64,000 bases of DNA from assembly GCA_902729315.2 (NCBI GenBank), contig LR746276.1, positions 4,198,169 through 4,262,168 on the forward strand, written 5' to 3'. Shown here in pieces: positions 46,389 through 57,619 of this stretch; the stretch's first letter is position 1; every line of letters starts with the position of its first letter. The position numbers and the translations under genes are program-made. The notes below the pieces were generated by a model. That model had not been told where the DNA came from and did not search any database. It worked only from the letters and a program-made list of their open reading frames with translations. Source of the DNA: Spirodela intermedia. Taxonomy: Eukaryota; Streptophyta; Magnoliopsida; Alismatales; Araceae.

Positions 46389-48041
46389 CTCGTTGATAAG
46401 TCTTCATTATCACGAGTTAATAATAAGTAAATAATATAGTTTTAGCCTTAACTCGTGATAAATAGACTTATATTTGTGTTAAAGTGTGAAAAGTGGTTTT
46501 CAGTTGATTAATGTGATTTTTTGGGTAATTATGTGATTTTATACGAATTTATATGATTTTTACAGTCTTACTTTTGAGATAAATGAAGAAAAAGAAATAA
46601 AACTAAAATATTGCAAAATGGGGGAGACCCGCCGGCCAGCCGGGCCCGCAAGCGGGTCGGAAGCTCAGTCGGGGAGTAGCCGCGAGCAGGGGCTCGAGCG
46701 GCTTGGACCGATAGGGGCACGTGTGCGCCACTCCCCTTCCACGTCACCGGTGGCCAGCCGGCTGTGGGGCAAGGAGTGGTCGTACACGCGAGAGAAGGGA
46801 CTTTGCTTAAAAAGCTAACATTACTATATATTCGCCTGAAAAATCGGCGCACAACCGATGTGGGACTAAACCCGCGTCACACCTTCCTCAGAAGGGGCGG
46901 ACAACCGGCGCGGGTTCGAATCCTCCCAGAGTCAAAATTCATATATTTTTATCTGATTATCGCGACTTTCCTGCAGATCGCCGGTGAAGGATTAAGCAAC
47001 CAGAATCGCTGGATCATCGGCGAAAATCTCGTCAACGCGATTCGCGGAGCATTGCTACTAAAATTGCTGAACGATTCGCGATAAAAGGATCGCGAATCCA
47101 TCGAGTAAATCATCTCCGATTGATCGACGAACAAGCCGTCGTCGGGAAGAGGACGATCCGCCGGGAGACGAGTCGCCACCTCCTGAGAGCGTACCAGATG
47201 CGATGAAGAGCCTCCTCTTGCTGCGCGGACCTGAGGATGAAGCTCCCTGACACGCGCCCCACCTCCATCCAGCTCCTCTCCGTCGGGTGACAGCCACCGG
47301 AGAGCCGCAAAGTCGCCGTTTTTCCGCTCCGCCGGGTGACAGCCGCCGGAGACGATTCGACGACCCACTTCATTGATCTCTAGACTTCGCGAGAAGATCT
47401 AGAGATTGCCCACGTCGTCTTTGTCCAAGGAGAGCCTTCGAGGCCGTGGACACTGCACGACGATCCTCCCGAACGCTCAGGATTCCGGTGCATCGCCGAC
47501 GCATCGCCGTCGCGACGCCGGAACTCTGTTTTCCTGCTTTCAATTTACTTTACGCTTCATTTAGTGATAATTTTTGTGTTTTTAAGTTACCAAAATATAC
47601 TTTGTTCAATTACGATTCTTCCGGCTTTTACAGATCTTAATTTGATTAATTAAATCGTCTGTAATCGCTTACGCAAGAATCACCAGGCGGAACTCTGTTT
47701 CCGCCCGATTCGCGTTGGCCGGGCGCTGACGTCATCTTGACGTCCGCGTCCTTATTACCCTTTTTTTTTCGTGAATTTTAAATATATTTCCTTTTTATTT
47801 CCTAGTATAAAATTCATAGAAAATCGTATTCATTGAGAAAAATTCTGAATAATTACCAGATATTATATTACATCCTTGTGATCGACCTGAAAAATTACCG
47901 CTATTTTTGGAAGTTTTATTAAATTATAATTGATATATTTATTTAGAAATACTTCTAAATATCTGAAAATTCGTATTTTCTAGTTTTATAAATTTTATAT
48001 TTGCGTGATTTAATATACAGCGACTGAGTCACGTCACTCGT
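46389..48041 (+). repeat. Solo LTR with 5-bp target-site duplication (LTR10)
   Basis: A full LTR, 46394-48036 (1643 bp), flanked on both sides by CTCGT (46389-46393 and 48037-48041), inserted in the opposite orientation in the gag of element F. This is the classic product of recombination between the two LTRs of one insertion. It is one of the best preserved LTRs here, with USE at 46856-46866 and TATA at 46825-46831, again 24 nt apart. Confidence 0.95.
46615..46866 (-). promoter_or_regulatory. Antisense USE/TATA unit and downstream GC-rich block in LTR10
   Basis: Best-preserved example of the motif described for LTR1: USE 46856-46866, TATA 46825-46831, expected start near 46800, first T4 run on the minus strand at 46618-46615 (about 186 nt). 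Hairpins visible in the block: CCCGC/GCGGG at about 46645, and GCCGC with GAGC/GCTC at about 46679-46702. Confidence 0.4.
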
Positions 48042-48505
48042 CTAAAGGCAATCCATGAAAATTAGGGAGCATTTGAAAAATTCCTAGATTTATTTCGAAT
48101 TTAATAGTGGGTGCTAATGGGACTCTAATATTTGATGCTCTTTGAAATGAATTAGGGATATAATGATTTTTCATGGCCATAGGATTGTTCTCAGTTTGAC
48201 CTATACTTCCTTCAGGATCCATCAAAATTAATTTTTCTTTCAGATTTTTAGTCTTGAATGAAATAATGAAAGGATTTTCTAGCGTTAGATACAAGAATCT
48301 TCTACCATGCATAAAAAAAATCAAGAAATTTGAGGGAAAATTTTAGTAATTGTTCCCCTCCTTCAGTATGCTCCAGTGCTTGCCTTGTTTCTTTTCATTC
48401 CCTTTTTCTAAAAAAAATTCGGCAAGAAGAAAATAAAATAAGAGTTAATTTTTTTTTGTGTACTCTAAGAGAAAAACAGAAAAATACTAAATATTATGCA
48501 ATACA

Positions 48506-48523
48506 TCCCCGGCAACGGCGCCA
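48506..48523 (-). other. Primer-binding site of element F, perfect tRNA-Asp match
   Basis: The minus strand reads TGGCGCCGTTGCCGGGGA, without mismatch to the tRNA-Asp complement. Confidence 0.9.
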
Positions 48524-48528
48524 AAATT

Positions 48529-50077
48529 TGATGTGACTTAGTCGTTGTATATTAAATCACGCAAATATAAAATTTATAAAACTAGAAAATACGAATTTTC
48601 AGATATTTAGAAGTATTTCTGAACAAATATATCAATTATATTTCAATAAAACTTCCAAACATAGCGATAATTTTCTAGGTCAATCACAGGGATGTAATAT
48701 AATATCTGATAATTATTCAGAATTTTCCTCAGAGAATACTATTTTATATGAATTTTATACTAAGAAATAAAAAGAAAATATATTTAAAATTCACGAAAAA
48801 AGGAAATAAGGATGCAGACGTCAAGATGACGTCAGCACCTGGCGAATGCAAATTGGGCAGAAATAGAGTTCCGCCTGGCGATTCTTACGTAAGTGATTAC
48901 AGACGATTTAATTAATCAAATTAAGATCTGTAAAAGCCAGAAGAATCGTAATAGAATAAAGTATATTTTGGTAAATTAAAATCAGAAAAGTTATCACTAA
49001 ATGAAGCGTAAAGTAAGTTGAAAGCAAGAAAATAGAGTTCCGGCGTTGCGTCGGCGATGCACTGGAATCCTGAGCGTTCGGGAGGATCATCGTGCAGTGT
49101 CCACAGCCTCGAAGGCTCTCCTTAGACAAGGACGACGTGGGCAATCTCTAGATCTTCTCGCGAAGTCTAGAGATTAATGAAATGGGTCGACGAATCGTCT
49201 CCGGCGGCTGTCACCCGGCGGGGCAGAAAAACGGCGACTTCGCGGCTCTCCGGCGGCTGTCACCCGACGGAGAGGAGTTGGATGGAGGTGGGCCGCGCAT
49301 CAGGGAGCTTCATCCTCAGGTCCGCGCAGCAAGAGGAGGCTCTTTATCGCATCTGGTATGCTCTCAGGAGGTGGCGACTCGTCTCCCGGCGGATCGTCCT
49401 CTTCCTGACGACGGCTTGTTCGTTGATCAATCGGAGATGATTTACTCGATGGATTCACGATCCTTTTATCACGAATCGTTCAGCAATTTTAGTAGTAATG
49501 CTCCGTGAATCGCGTTGACGAGATTTTTACCGATGATCTAGTGATTCTCATTGTTTAATCCTTCACCGGCGATCTGCAGGAAAGTCGCGATAATCAGATA
49601 AAAATATATGACTTTTGACTCTAGAAGGACTCGAACCCGCACCAGTCGCCCGCCTCTTCTGAAGAAGGTGTGACGCAGGTTTAGTCCCACATCGGTTGTG
49701 CGGTGATTTTTTGAGCGAATATATAGTAATGTTAGCTTTCTAAGCAAAGTCCCTTCTCTCGCATATACAACCACTCCTTGCTCCACAGCCGGCTGGCCAC
49801 CGGTGACGTGGAAGGGGAGTGGCGCACACGCATACCCCTATCAGTCCAAGCCGCTCGAGCCCCTGCTTGCGGCTACTCTCCGACTGAGCTTCCGACCTAC
49901 TTGCAGGCCCGGCTGGCCGGCGGGTCCCCCTCATTTTGTCTTATTTTTATTTTTTATTTCTTTTTCTTCATTTATCTCAAAAGCAAGACTATAAAAATCA
50001 TATAAATTCATGTAAAATCACATAATTACCTAAAAATTCATATTAATCAACTGCAAACTATTTTTCACACTTTAACA
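48529..50077 (-). repeat. 5' LTR of element F (LTR11), outer end truncated
   Basis: Reverse LTR from TGATGTGAC (48529). Homology stops at CACTTTAACA near 50077, about 125 bp short of the TGATAAG terminus. USE and TATA are intact around 49688-49728. Confidence 0.86.
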
Positions 50078-50269
50078 AGTCAACATGAAAATACAAAGAA
50101 AGATAAGGGTGAGCTCGAGCTTATCGTCGTCGCGGAGGTGGAATGTCATTGTCCCGAAGGGCTAGGCTGTGTAGCAAAAGCCAAGCTCCTTCATCTTCGC
50201 GCGTCGATTGGGCTGAACTCAGACTACCGGTGTCTCCTGAGCTAATGGAGATGGGTCCCACTCATCATC
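50078..50269. other. Short segment of unknown origin between two LTR pieces
   Basis: Moderate GC, unlike its AT-rich surroundings. On the minus strand 50261-50121 is open for 46 codons and ends in IPPPRRR plus a stop (contains STREDEGAWLLLHSLALR). It could be a scrap of a gene carried in by rearrangement; not recognised. Confidence 0.3.
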
Positions 50270-50876
50270 AAAAAGAGCTTTTGAGGGCGTAGACACTGCA
50301 CGAAGATCCTCCCAAACGCTCACGATTCTAGTACATCGCCAACGCATCGTTGTTGCGAGGCCGGAACTCTGTTTTCCTACTTTCAACTTAATTTCCGCTT
50401 CATTTAGTGATAATTTATGTGATTTAAATTTATCAAGATATACTTCATTTAATTACGATTCTTCTCGCTTTTATAAATTTTAATTTCATCAATTAAATTG
50501 TCTATAATTGCTTACATAAGAATCACCAAGTAGAAATTTGTTTTCGCTCAATTTGTGTTCGCCAGGTGCTGACGCCATCCTAAGGTCCGCACCCTTATTT
50601 CTCTTCTTTTGTGAATTTTAAATATATTTTATTTTCATTTCCTAGTAAAAAATTTATAGAAAATAATATTCTTTGAGGAAAATTTTGGATAATTACCTAA
50701 TATTATATTATATCTTTATGACCGACCTGGAAAACTATCACTATTTTTGGGAGTTTTATTGAATTATAATTGATATATTTGTTCAGAAATACTTTTAAAT
50801 ATCCAAAAAATTATATAATATAGTTTTATAAATTTTAAATTTGCATGATTTACTATACAACAACTAAGTTACATCA
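50270..50876 (+). repeat. LTR fragment (3' part only)
   Basis: LTR homology starts near GAGGGCGTAGACACTGCACG and ends TTACATCA at 50876. No primer site follows; instead host-like sequence begins (50879 on), also found upstream of CDC20 copy 1. Confidence 0.82.
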
Positions 50877-53225
50877 AGTATCTTCTCCTTTCCAAGCAAA
50901 GAAGGAGAATTCCGAAGAGAGTTATCTATTAGTTCAAGGTGTTAATGTGAATATAGTGCAATGAATTAGAGATGATATATTACTTCTCAATAAAGTCAAT
51001 ATAAAGTTGCCAACTCAATTCAAAGAAAGATTGTCTCATAGTTACTCAATTCCTCCATAAGTATCTTGTAACATCAAGCTGGGGATTTGGTGACTATAGA
51101 AGCACTAAGATGAAACAAGTACATCTTCACCACTATGTCTTTGGTAGAAATATTAATTTATTCAATTGAGTACAGATATAATACATTCTACTAAGTCTAA
51201 CATAGAGTTGTGAATCTAGAAGAGACTAGCATGTTAATCTAGAGTCATAAATTTAAAGGTAATTTGAGTTGTCTTAGTCATATTTCTAACTAACCTAGCC
51301 TTAGTAGGTTATAATCTTGTGTGGTCAATAAAAACAATAAAACATTTGGTTACTTAAGTCTCCTGATGAGGTTATTGAAACTTTAGTGGATGTAGATGGC
51401 CTTAGTACATCCTTCACACTATGTTGTTGAAGTATTAAATCTACTTATGATGTTCCTTAAGTCTTTAAATTCAATATAAGTGACTGATAATGTTTTATTT
51501 TTATATAGTAGTTGGGATAAAATCAAAGTATATGTTGCATGAATTAACGTAAAATGTGAATTATTTATGTTAAAAAAATACTAGTATTGATTTGAGAGTG
51601 GTGTGATAAATTTATATTTAATTTACTAATTTTTATGATTTATGAGAAATGATGTATTTCTGATTTTTAATGCATCAGCTAACATGATTATCAAAGGTTT
51701 ATAATCTTGAGAATTTTTTTAAGAGTGATAGTAAATTACTTATGAAGTTAAAATTACAAAATGGATTCTTTTGAACTTTTTGAAGAATTTATGAATACAT
51801 TTTAAAGCCCTTTTAAACTAATTTAGAAATCATCAAAATAATGAGAAGAAAATTCAGCGATTCATGGCCACATAACCAGGAGGACTTGCCAAGAATTTAT
51901 TAGCCAAGTCAGCATTTTTGGTCTATGTCAACAAGTTGTGCCACGTCATTAATGTACATGTCATCTTCGATGCTCTATTTTTGGGTGGTGAAATAGATAG
52001 AGATAATTACAGACTCCTTGATGATTGTTGAGAGATTATTGTATGAAAATGAGAAGCAAGCTCTAGGAAAAAACACGTTCTATATGATGAAAGAAGAAGA
52101 TTGGCATAATTTTTAAGCTTTTTAGGTAGAGTTCTCTCTAGGTGGCAGGTGGAGACAAGCATAGAGAGACCTTGGACACTTACGAATTCAATTCCTTTTT
52201 TCATTGTATGTACTTTCTTTCTTTCTTAATTCATCATTTGGGTAATAGTCCAACAATGACATTAAGGCCTTTTTATCTATTTATTTACCAATTTTAGAAA
52301 ATTTCACATCCATTTTCAATACTTTGTTTTAAGATGACAGATGAATAGAGCAACATATGTTGTTTGCGAATTAGATTTTTGTTTCGATTTTTTTTTTTTT
52401 TTATCTTATCTTATTTCATCATTTGAGTGACATGTGGGGCATTTTATCCCACATCTTTATCGTGGCAGTACTTTGGTCCTAGGTGACAACCAAGGAGGAG
52501 ATCCTGCATTCATCTTTTTTTTTTAGTTTTTTCTTAAGCTTTTAATGATCCTAACTAAATTTAACTTTGTTAAGATCATTCACAGAGATTTGTTTTCATA
52601 GATTGGCTGGGTTTTATGGGGATTCAAATCGATAACATTTTCCTATTTTTCACCAGTAGAGTTGCTCTGCATGTAGATGATTTTAGATTTTACTTTTTTT
52701 CAGTAAATGTTTTCATGATTTTAGTTTCTCTCATGAAATTTTACTTAGTTAATATCATTTAGAGCAATTTATTTCAAAAAGTTACTTTTTTTTTTGTTAG
52801 AATTCGGCCTAAATCTATTTCCATTTCACTACTAATGAGGTTTCTCTATCCTTAGTCATATTTTCTCTCTCTTCCCTATTTTTCTCGATTTTAAGAGTAT
52901 TTTCTGTTTATTTTTATAATTTTATTTTATTTTTATTCGAAATATTTTACAATTCTTGAGTCATTCATTAATTCTGAACAAGAGAACACTTCAAAATTTG
53001 AAGACAGAGCTCAAGCAATTTAGAAGATTTAAAGTACGGAGAAAGGTTATTTAAATTTATTTTAATTTCAATAATTGTTTTACAAAAAAACTTCAAATTG
53101 AGATTGACGATCATTCAAGTGGACAACTTGAATTCAAGAAAAGTTACTTTTAATCATTACTTTGAATTCAGTTTATAAAACTTAATTTGACCATTTTATT
53201 TACAATCACCAAAGTAATATTAGTG
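50877..53225. other. AT-rich intergenic sequence, no gene seen
   Basis: The first ~65 bp match the CDC20 upstream flank (29654-29715). The rest holds no frame with recognisable motifs. There is a poly-T run at about 52386-52401. Short frames such as 52007-52204 (-) have no support. Confidence 0.5.
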
Positions 53226-53380
53226 ATTAAATTTAAGTAACCTTGAGGACATTATTTTAGCAAGGCAATTAGTTTTCATTGACCAAGCAAGAAAAGCCTA
53301 GTGTGTGAAGAGAATTGAGAAAAATATTAGGAAACTATTTGTGATCATGAAAACTCTTGTTCATCTCTCTATTCGTTTCT
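53226..53380. repeat. Fragment of repeat U
   Basis: AAGCCTAGTGTGTGAA followed by a TTCATCTCTCT stretch matches U copy 2 around 30132-30215. It ends at the junction with the CDC20-derived promoter. Confidence 0.5.
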
Positions 53381-54263
53381 CATAGTTAAGCTTGCTTAAT
53401 TGACGAGCCAAGAACAACTGCCTAAAGAGAGAGAAAGAGGCGGGCCGTTATGAAGATGACCGTTGGCGGGAAGTACGCCTTGGCGCTCCTTTGAATCTTG
53501 GCCCTGTATATACCCCATTCCGTCCAGTCATCTCTCTCATTCTCTCCCGCTCTTTCTCTGTCTACCGCTCCCTCGCTCTCGCTCGCTCGCTCTCTCTCCC
53601 TCTCTGGTGACTCCTTCTTGGTGCTGCGATCTCTTGCGGTTGATTCCTCCCGGAGGTCGCTCTGGATTGGCCTGCGAATCTGCTCCGTCGGCGGCCATCT
53701 TTCGTTTCGGTGACGGCCTTTGAGCGCGGGGAAGTCCCTTATCCCGTGCATCTTTGTTCTTGCTTCTCACGTCTCGTTAGTATGTAGATTTGCTTCTGCG
53801 ACTGGTCTTCTTTCTTGGTTGGTTTTGTGCGGATTATTCTCGTCGACGGGAAAGTCTATTTTCCTGTTTTTCTTGATTTTTCCACATCTCCTTTGTCAAT
53901 AGATCTCCAGGTCTGCTGGCGTGTTCTTCCTGGTTTCTCGTTCTTCTATAGCTCGCGTCTGCGGGTGGTTTTCTTTCCCGGCTATCGTGACGATCTCTTT
54001 GCGCAGAGATTTCTCTCTTCCTCTGTTTTCTTACTTGCCTCCCCACCTCTCGTTGGTCTGCCGGTCTGCCGCGTCTGCGGCTGGTTTTCCTCTTGGCTTG
54101 TGGTTGCAACTATCTATCTGTGCAGGAATTTGTCCTTTTCTCTGCTGATTTCGCAGATCCTGGGACGCGGCGATGATGGCTTCCTGGGGATTGAAGAGCT
54201 GCAGCGAAGAGGAATCATCTTCGATAAGCCGCAGCTCCATTCAGGAGGCCCGTCAGTTAAGAT
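53381..54263 (+). pseudogene. CDC20-derived left part: promoter, leader and first 30 codons
   Basis: Collinear with the promoter and leader of CDC20 copies 1 and 2. ATG at 54173 opens the same first exon ([10 protein letters not shown]), but after about 30 codons the sequence switches, at a short TTAAGA homology, to the reverse strand of exon 2, and TAG follows directly. It therefore encodes at most a 30-aa stub. It is listed separately from the inverted repeat because its promoter looks usable. Confidence 0.85.
53445..53512 (+). promoter_or_regulatory. Intact CDC20-type promoter in front of the inverted repeat
   Basis: CCGTTA near 53445, MSA core TGACCGTTGGC (53457-53467), E2F site TTGGCGGGAA (53463-53472) and TATATA (53507-53512), with nearly the same spacing as in CDC20 copy 2. 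Confidence 0.65.
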
Positions 54264-55200
54264 AGTACTCATCGGCCATGTCTGGGGCGAACATCATCTG
54301 ATTTGCCAACCGAGAGATCTTTCTCCTCTGCCTCGTGGAGTTGGTCTGGTGGTCGAAGGAGATCTCTTCGGCCGTGGAGGAGGAAGCAGCGGGCCGCGCC
54401 TGGAAGACCAGAATCCGAGTTCTTTCCGGGAGCAACCTCTCGGCCGGGAGTTTCCCGTGGGTCTGCCCCGGATGAGAGGCCATGGCCGCGTCTTTCTCCC
54501 TCTCCTTTCTTGTTTGTGTCAGCAGGTAGAAGGCCATGTCGAAGTCCATCGCGGATCTGTTGGGGATAAATCGATCGCCCTGCATGGCCGAGAAGATGAA
54601 GATCAGAGAACAACCAACTCCGCAACTAGGAACATGAGGGAAACTCAATCTGCAGAAACCATGAATCTGATGGCGCCGGAAATCTAAATCGGAACCCTAA
54701 ATGGTTTAGAATAAAGAACTGGGTCAATCCGTCGAGCGCTTACGCTGTGCTTGGAAACGCCATGCTGCCTCGAGATGAGTCTTGACTGACGGGCCTCCTG
54801 AATGGAGCTGCGGCTTATCGAAGATGATTCCTCTTCGCTGCAGCTCTTCAATCCCCAGGAAGCCATCATCGCCGCGTCCCAGGATCTGCGAAATCAGCAG
54901 AGAAAAGGACAAATTCCTGCACAGATAGATAGTTGCAACCACAAGCCAAGAGGAAAACCGGCCGCAGACGCGGCAGACCGGCAGACCAACGAGAGGTGGG
55001 GAGGCAAGTAAGAAAACAGAGGAAGAGAGAAATCTCTGCGCAAAGAGATCGTCACGATAGCCGGGAAAGAAAACCACCCGCAGACGCGAGCTATAGAGGA
55101 ACGAGAAACCAGGAAGAACACGCCAGCAGACCTGGAGATCTATTGACAAAGGAGATGTGGAAAAATCAAGAAAAACAGGAAAATAGACTTTCCCGTCGAC
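53842..55200. repeat. CDC20-derived 417-bp inverted repeat (hairpin-forming)
   Basis: Left arm about 53842-54258, right arm about 54783-55200, spacer 524 bp. Both arms end with GTCGAC on the outside and cover the second half of the CDC20 leader plus the first ~29 codons. I count about three differences between the arms, but eight or more between an arm and CDC20 copy 1. Both arms also carry 28 bp (TGCAACTATCTATCTGTGCA and 8 more) absent from both full CDC20 copies. Transcribed from the promoter at 53457-53512, the RNA would fold into a long, nearly perfect stem, a plausible Dicer-like substrate. Transcription is inferred. Confidence 0.88.
54260..55200 (-). pseudogene. CDC20-derived right part: truncated antisense gene without promoter
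   Basis: On the minus strand: leader from 55200, exon 1 intact at 54869-54744 ([10 protein letters not shown]...), intron 1, then exon 2 from 54579 to about 54260, ending after DEYYLN, about 107 codons into the exon. It keeps the C-box DRFIPNR. The WD40 repeats, promoter and distal exons are absent. Residues before DEYYLN (MMFAPDMA) differ from both copies 1 and 2, so it derives from a third, diverged CDC20 copy. Confidence 0.85.
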
Positions 55201-55202
55201 GA

Positions 55203-55735
55203 CATGAAATTGTCTTTATTTGTTAAGATCTACTTTTTCTGCTAAGATTAGTTAAATAGATAAAAAATCATTTTTCATCAAAAATATCTAAAACTGCTCG
55301 ACATGTTCTCAACTATTTCGATTTTAAATTTATTACCCACAAGCCCCTTTGCGACACCTTCCAGTATCTAGAATGCCATTTCTATTTGATTCAAGCATTT
55401 AAAGTGAAGATCGGATACGAATAGATGAAAAATCCAAAGATGCCTTTCATGGTTTCTCATCAATTCATTCTTATTTGATATGCCTCTATTTGCAGGAAAT
55501 TAGAAGGAAACCTTTTTGTTTAGTTTAGAGGTTACAAGAAAAACGTAAAAAGTTTACTATAAAATACTCAAGGTTCTCGTGGTCATTTCTCAATGGAAAA
55601 TTTAACACAATATAATCTGTCAAAATCGTTGTTCCAAAACAATCTTTGTTATTTCTCATCATTCCATTTACTGCAACATTTTCCCAAACAAGCTAGTTAA
55701 CCCATCTCATCCACTTCCTAAAACATGGAATAAAT
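55203..55735 (+). repeat. Repeat U, second half, plus orientation
   Basis: Starts at CATGAAATTGTCTTTATTTG, identical to the U start of that segment at 63938, and corresponds to about 30600-31060. Directly abuts the outer end of the inverted repeat. Confidence 0.65.
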
Positions 55736-56345
55736 TTTACAGAAATAAAATTTAATTTAAGATTATTTAGCACTTTCCTAATTGATTTAGATAATTTTTA
55801 TTAGATTAAATTCTTATTCTAACATCTATGAAAAAAAAATATTATAGTAAATCTATAGAAAGGAAAATTCACTCAAAGAGACCTCATATATATCTATTCA
55901 AATAAGCGTATTGTTCTATTAAGTGTCATGTTTGTTTTGTAAAGAGCCTTATTGATTTGATAAAGGCAGCATGAGGAACTAAAAGAGAGGTGAACATGAC
56001 CTTTTTTATGATCAAACTAGTATTTTCCTCAAATTATTCTCAATAGTCTTCACACACTAGGCTTATAGTGGTTTGGTCAAGCGAAATTACTTTCCTCATA
56101 TTATTCTCAATCCTTTATTTCCTTTGTCGGTTGAACTCCAATCTCCATATTCTACATTAAGGGCTGCCTAGTAGTTTTTAACATTAGTTACAAATCTCGC
56201 CATGTGTTGTCACATCAGTACCAAAATTGAAGCTTCATAAATTGTCAAATAATATTATAGCCTTCATCACAAATAGAAATATTTGATTTTTTATGTGGTG
56301 CTTATTCCATTGTGAATTTATTTCAAATATATTTCCAATGTATAC
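55736..56345 (-). repeat. Repeat U, first half, minus orientation
   Basis: Reverse complement of about 29830-30475, nearly base for base. Its junction with the plus-oriented second half at 55735/55736 marks an inversion breakpoint. Confidence 0.7.
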
Positions 56346-56880
56346 ACATTTCTATACTTGTGTATAGAACTAAAAAAACCCAAGTGCTACACACTTGCAG
56401 TACTAGCTCAAATCAACAATGTTTAAAAGATCGTTGAAATGAAACAATCTAAAAGTAAATAAATTGTTTAATTTTGCACGATCTGATAGAGAACTCTTTA
56501 TAGAACTCTCCTTCCTTGCTTGGAAGGGGAAAGATAATTAATAGACTAAGATTTAAGGATCTTAGGGGATTAGATATGGAACAATTTGGAGCTTAACATA
56601 GAACAAGTTAGTTAACCTCTTGTGTTTCAATTCAATAAAGAGACCAAAAATTATAATCCTAGAGTTTACAATGGTTAATCAATCACCCATAATAAAAAAC
56701 GTTTAAAGTAACCAATATGCTTGAATACACCAATAAGAGTTTTACAAGGATCAGTTCCATCAACATCAACACGAAGAAAGAGGATTTTGTGGTGCGTTTT
56801 ACTATGCTAAGTAGTATAGGGAAATGGCGCACAAACCGGTGAATCAATGTGGAGCTTATCATAGTTAAGCTCGCTTAATT
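56346..56880. other. Upstream flank of CDC20 copy 2
   Basis: AT-rich, reverse counterpart of about 29300-29829. No gene seen. Confidence 0.6.
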
Positions 56881-56923
56881 CATGAGCCAAGAACCCCTGC
56901 CTAAAGAGAGAGAAAGAGGCGGG

Positions 56924-56991
56924 CCGTTATGAAGATGACCGTTGGCGGGAAGTACGCCTTGGCGCGCCTTTGAATCTTGGCCGTATATATA
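56924..56991 (+). promoter_or_regulatory. CDC20 copy 2 core promoter: MSA, E2F, TATA
   Basis: CCGTTA near 56924, MSA TGACCGTTGGC 56936-56946, E2F TTGGCGGGAA 56942-56951, TATATATAG from 56984. Same as copy 1, so a transcript is still likely although the first exon is frameshifted. Confidence 0.65.
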
Positions 56992-57619
56992 GCCCATTCC
57001 GTCCAGTCATCTCTCTCATTCTCTCCCGCTCTTTCTCTGTCTACCGTTCCCTCGCTCTCGCTCGCTCGCTCTCTCTCCCTCTCTGGTGACTCCTTCTTGG
57101 TGCTGCGATCTCTTGCGGTTGATTCCTGCCGGAGGTCGCTCTGGATTGGCCTGCGAATCTGCTCCGTCTGCGGCCGTCTTTCGTTTCGGTGACGGCCTTT
57201 GAGCGCGGGGAAGTCCCTTATCCCGTGCATCTTTGTTCTTTCTTCTCGCGTCTCGTTAGTCTGTAGATTTGCTTCTGCGACTGGTCTTCTTTCTTGGTTG
57301 GTTTTGTGCGGATTATTCCCGTCGACGGGAAAGTCTATTTCTTGTTTTTCTTGATTTTTCCACATCTCCTTGTCAATAGATCTCCAGGTCTGCTGGCGTG
57401 TTCTTCCTGGTTTCTCGTTCTTCTACAGCTGACGTCTGCGGGTGGTTTTCTTTCCCGGCTATCCTGACGATCTCTTTGCGCAGAGATTTCTCTCTTCCTC
57501 TGTTTTCTTACTTGCCTCCCACCTCTCGTTGGTCTGCCGGTCTGCCGCGTCTGCGGCTGGTTTTCCTCTTGCCTTGTGGTCCTTTTCTCTGCTGATTTCG
57601 CAGATCCTGGGACGCGGCG

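Larger units (their letters stand above)
41383..48312 (-). pseudogene. gag-pol of element F, interrupted by a solo LTR and by stops
   Basis: The minus-strand ATG is at 48312. Gag runs to 48042, is interrupted by the solo LTR (46394-48036), and resumes at 46388. Stops: TAG after RELTS (the codon also stopped in A), TAA after NDYS, and TAA at two Gln codons shared with C. The protease is a single piece with gag up to 44568, but its active site reads LGTGAS, so the catalytic Asp is lost. RT keeps [13 protein letters not shown] (44021-43566) and FMDDFFVFG in two overlapping frames. RNase H 42973-42722. Integrase 42483-41881 keeps [21 protein letters not shown] and [10 protein letters not shown]; the C-terminus is 41709-41383. 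It is younger than B, C and E by number of breaks. Confidence 0.88.
37932..50077 (-). mobile_element. Element F: Athila-type element on the minus strand, host of a solo LTR
   Basis: From right to left: 5' LTR (48529-50077, missing about 125 bp at its outer end), a perfect tRNA-Asp primer site, gag interrupted by a solo LTR, protease, pol, tail, polypurine tract, and a 3' LTR (37932-39800) that contains an inverted piece of LTR. It cut element E at 37931. The outer flank on the right is lost, so a target duplication cannot be tested. Confidence 0.9.

Noticed and set aside
53815-54687. 290-codon plus-strand frame across the CDC20-derived hairpin
   Set aside because: It runs through leader sequence and then antisense exon 2, so it is a by-product of GC-rich DNA and not a gene.
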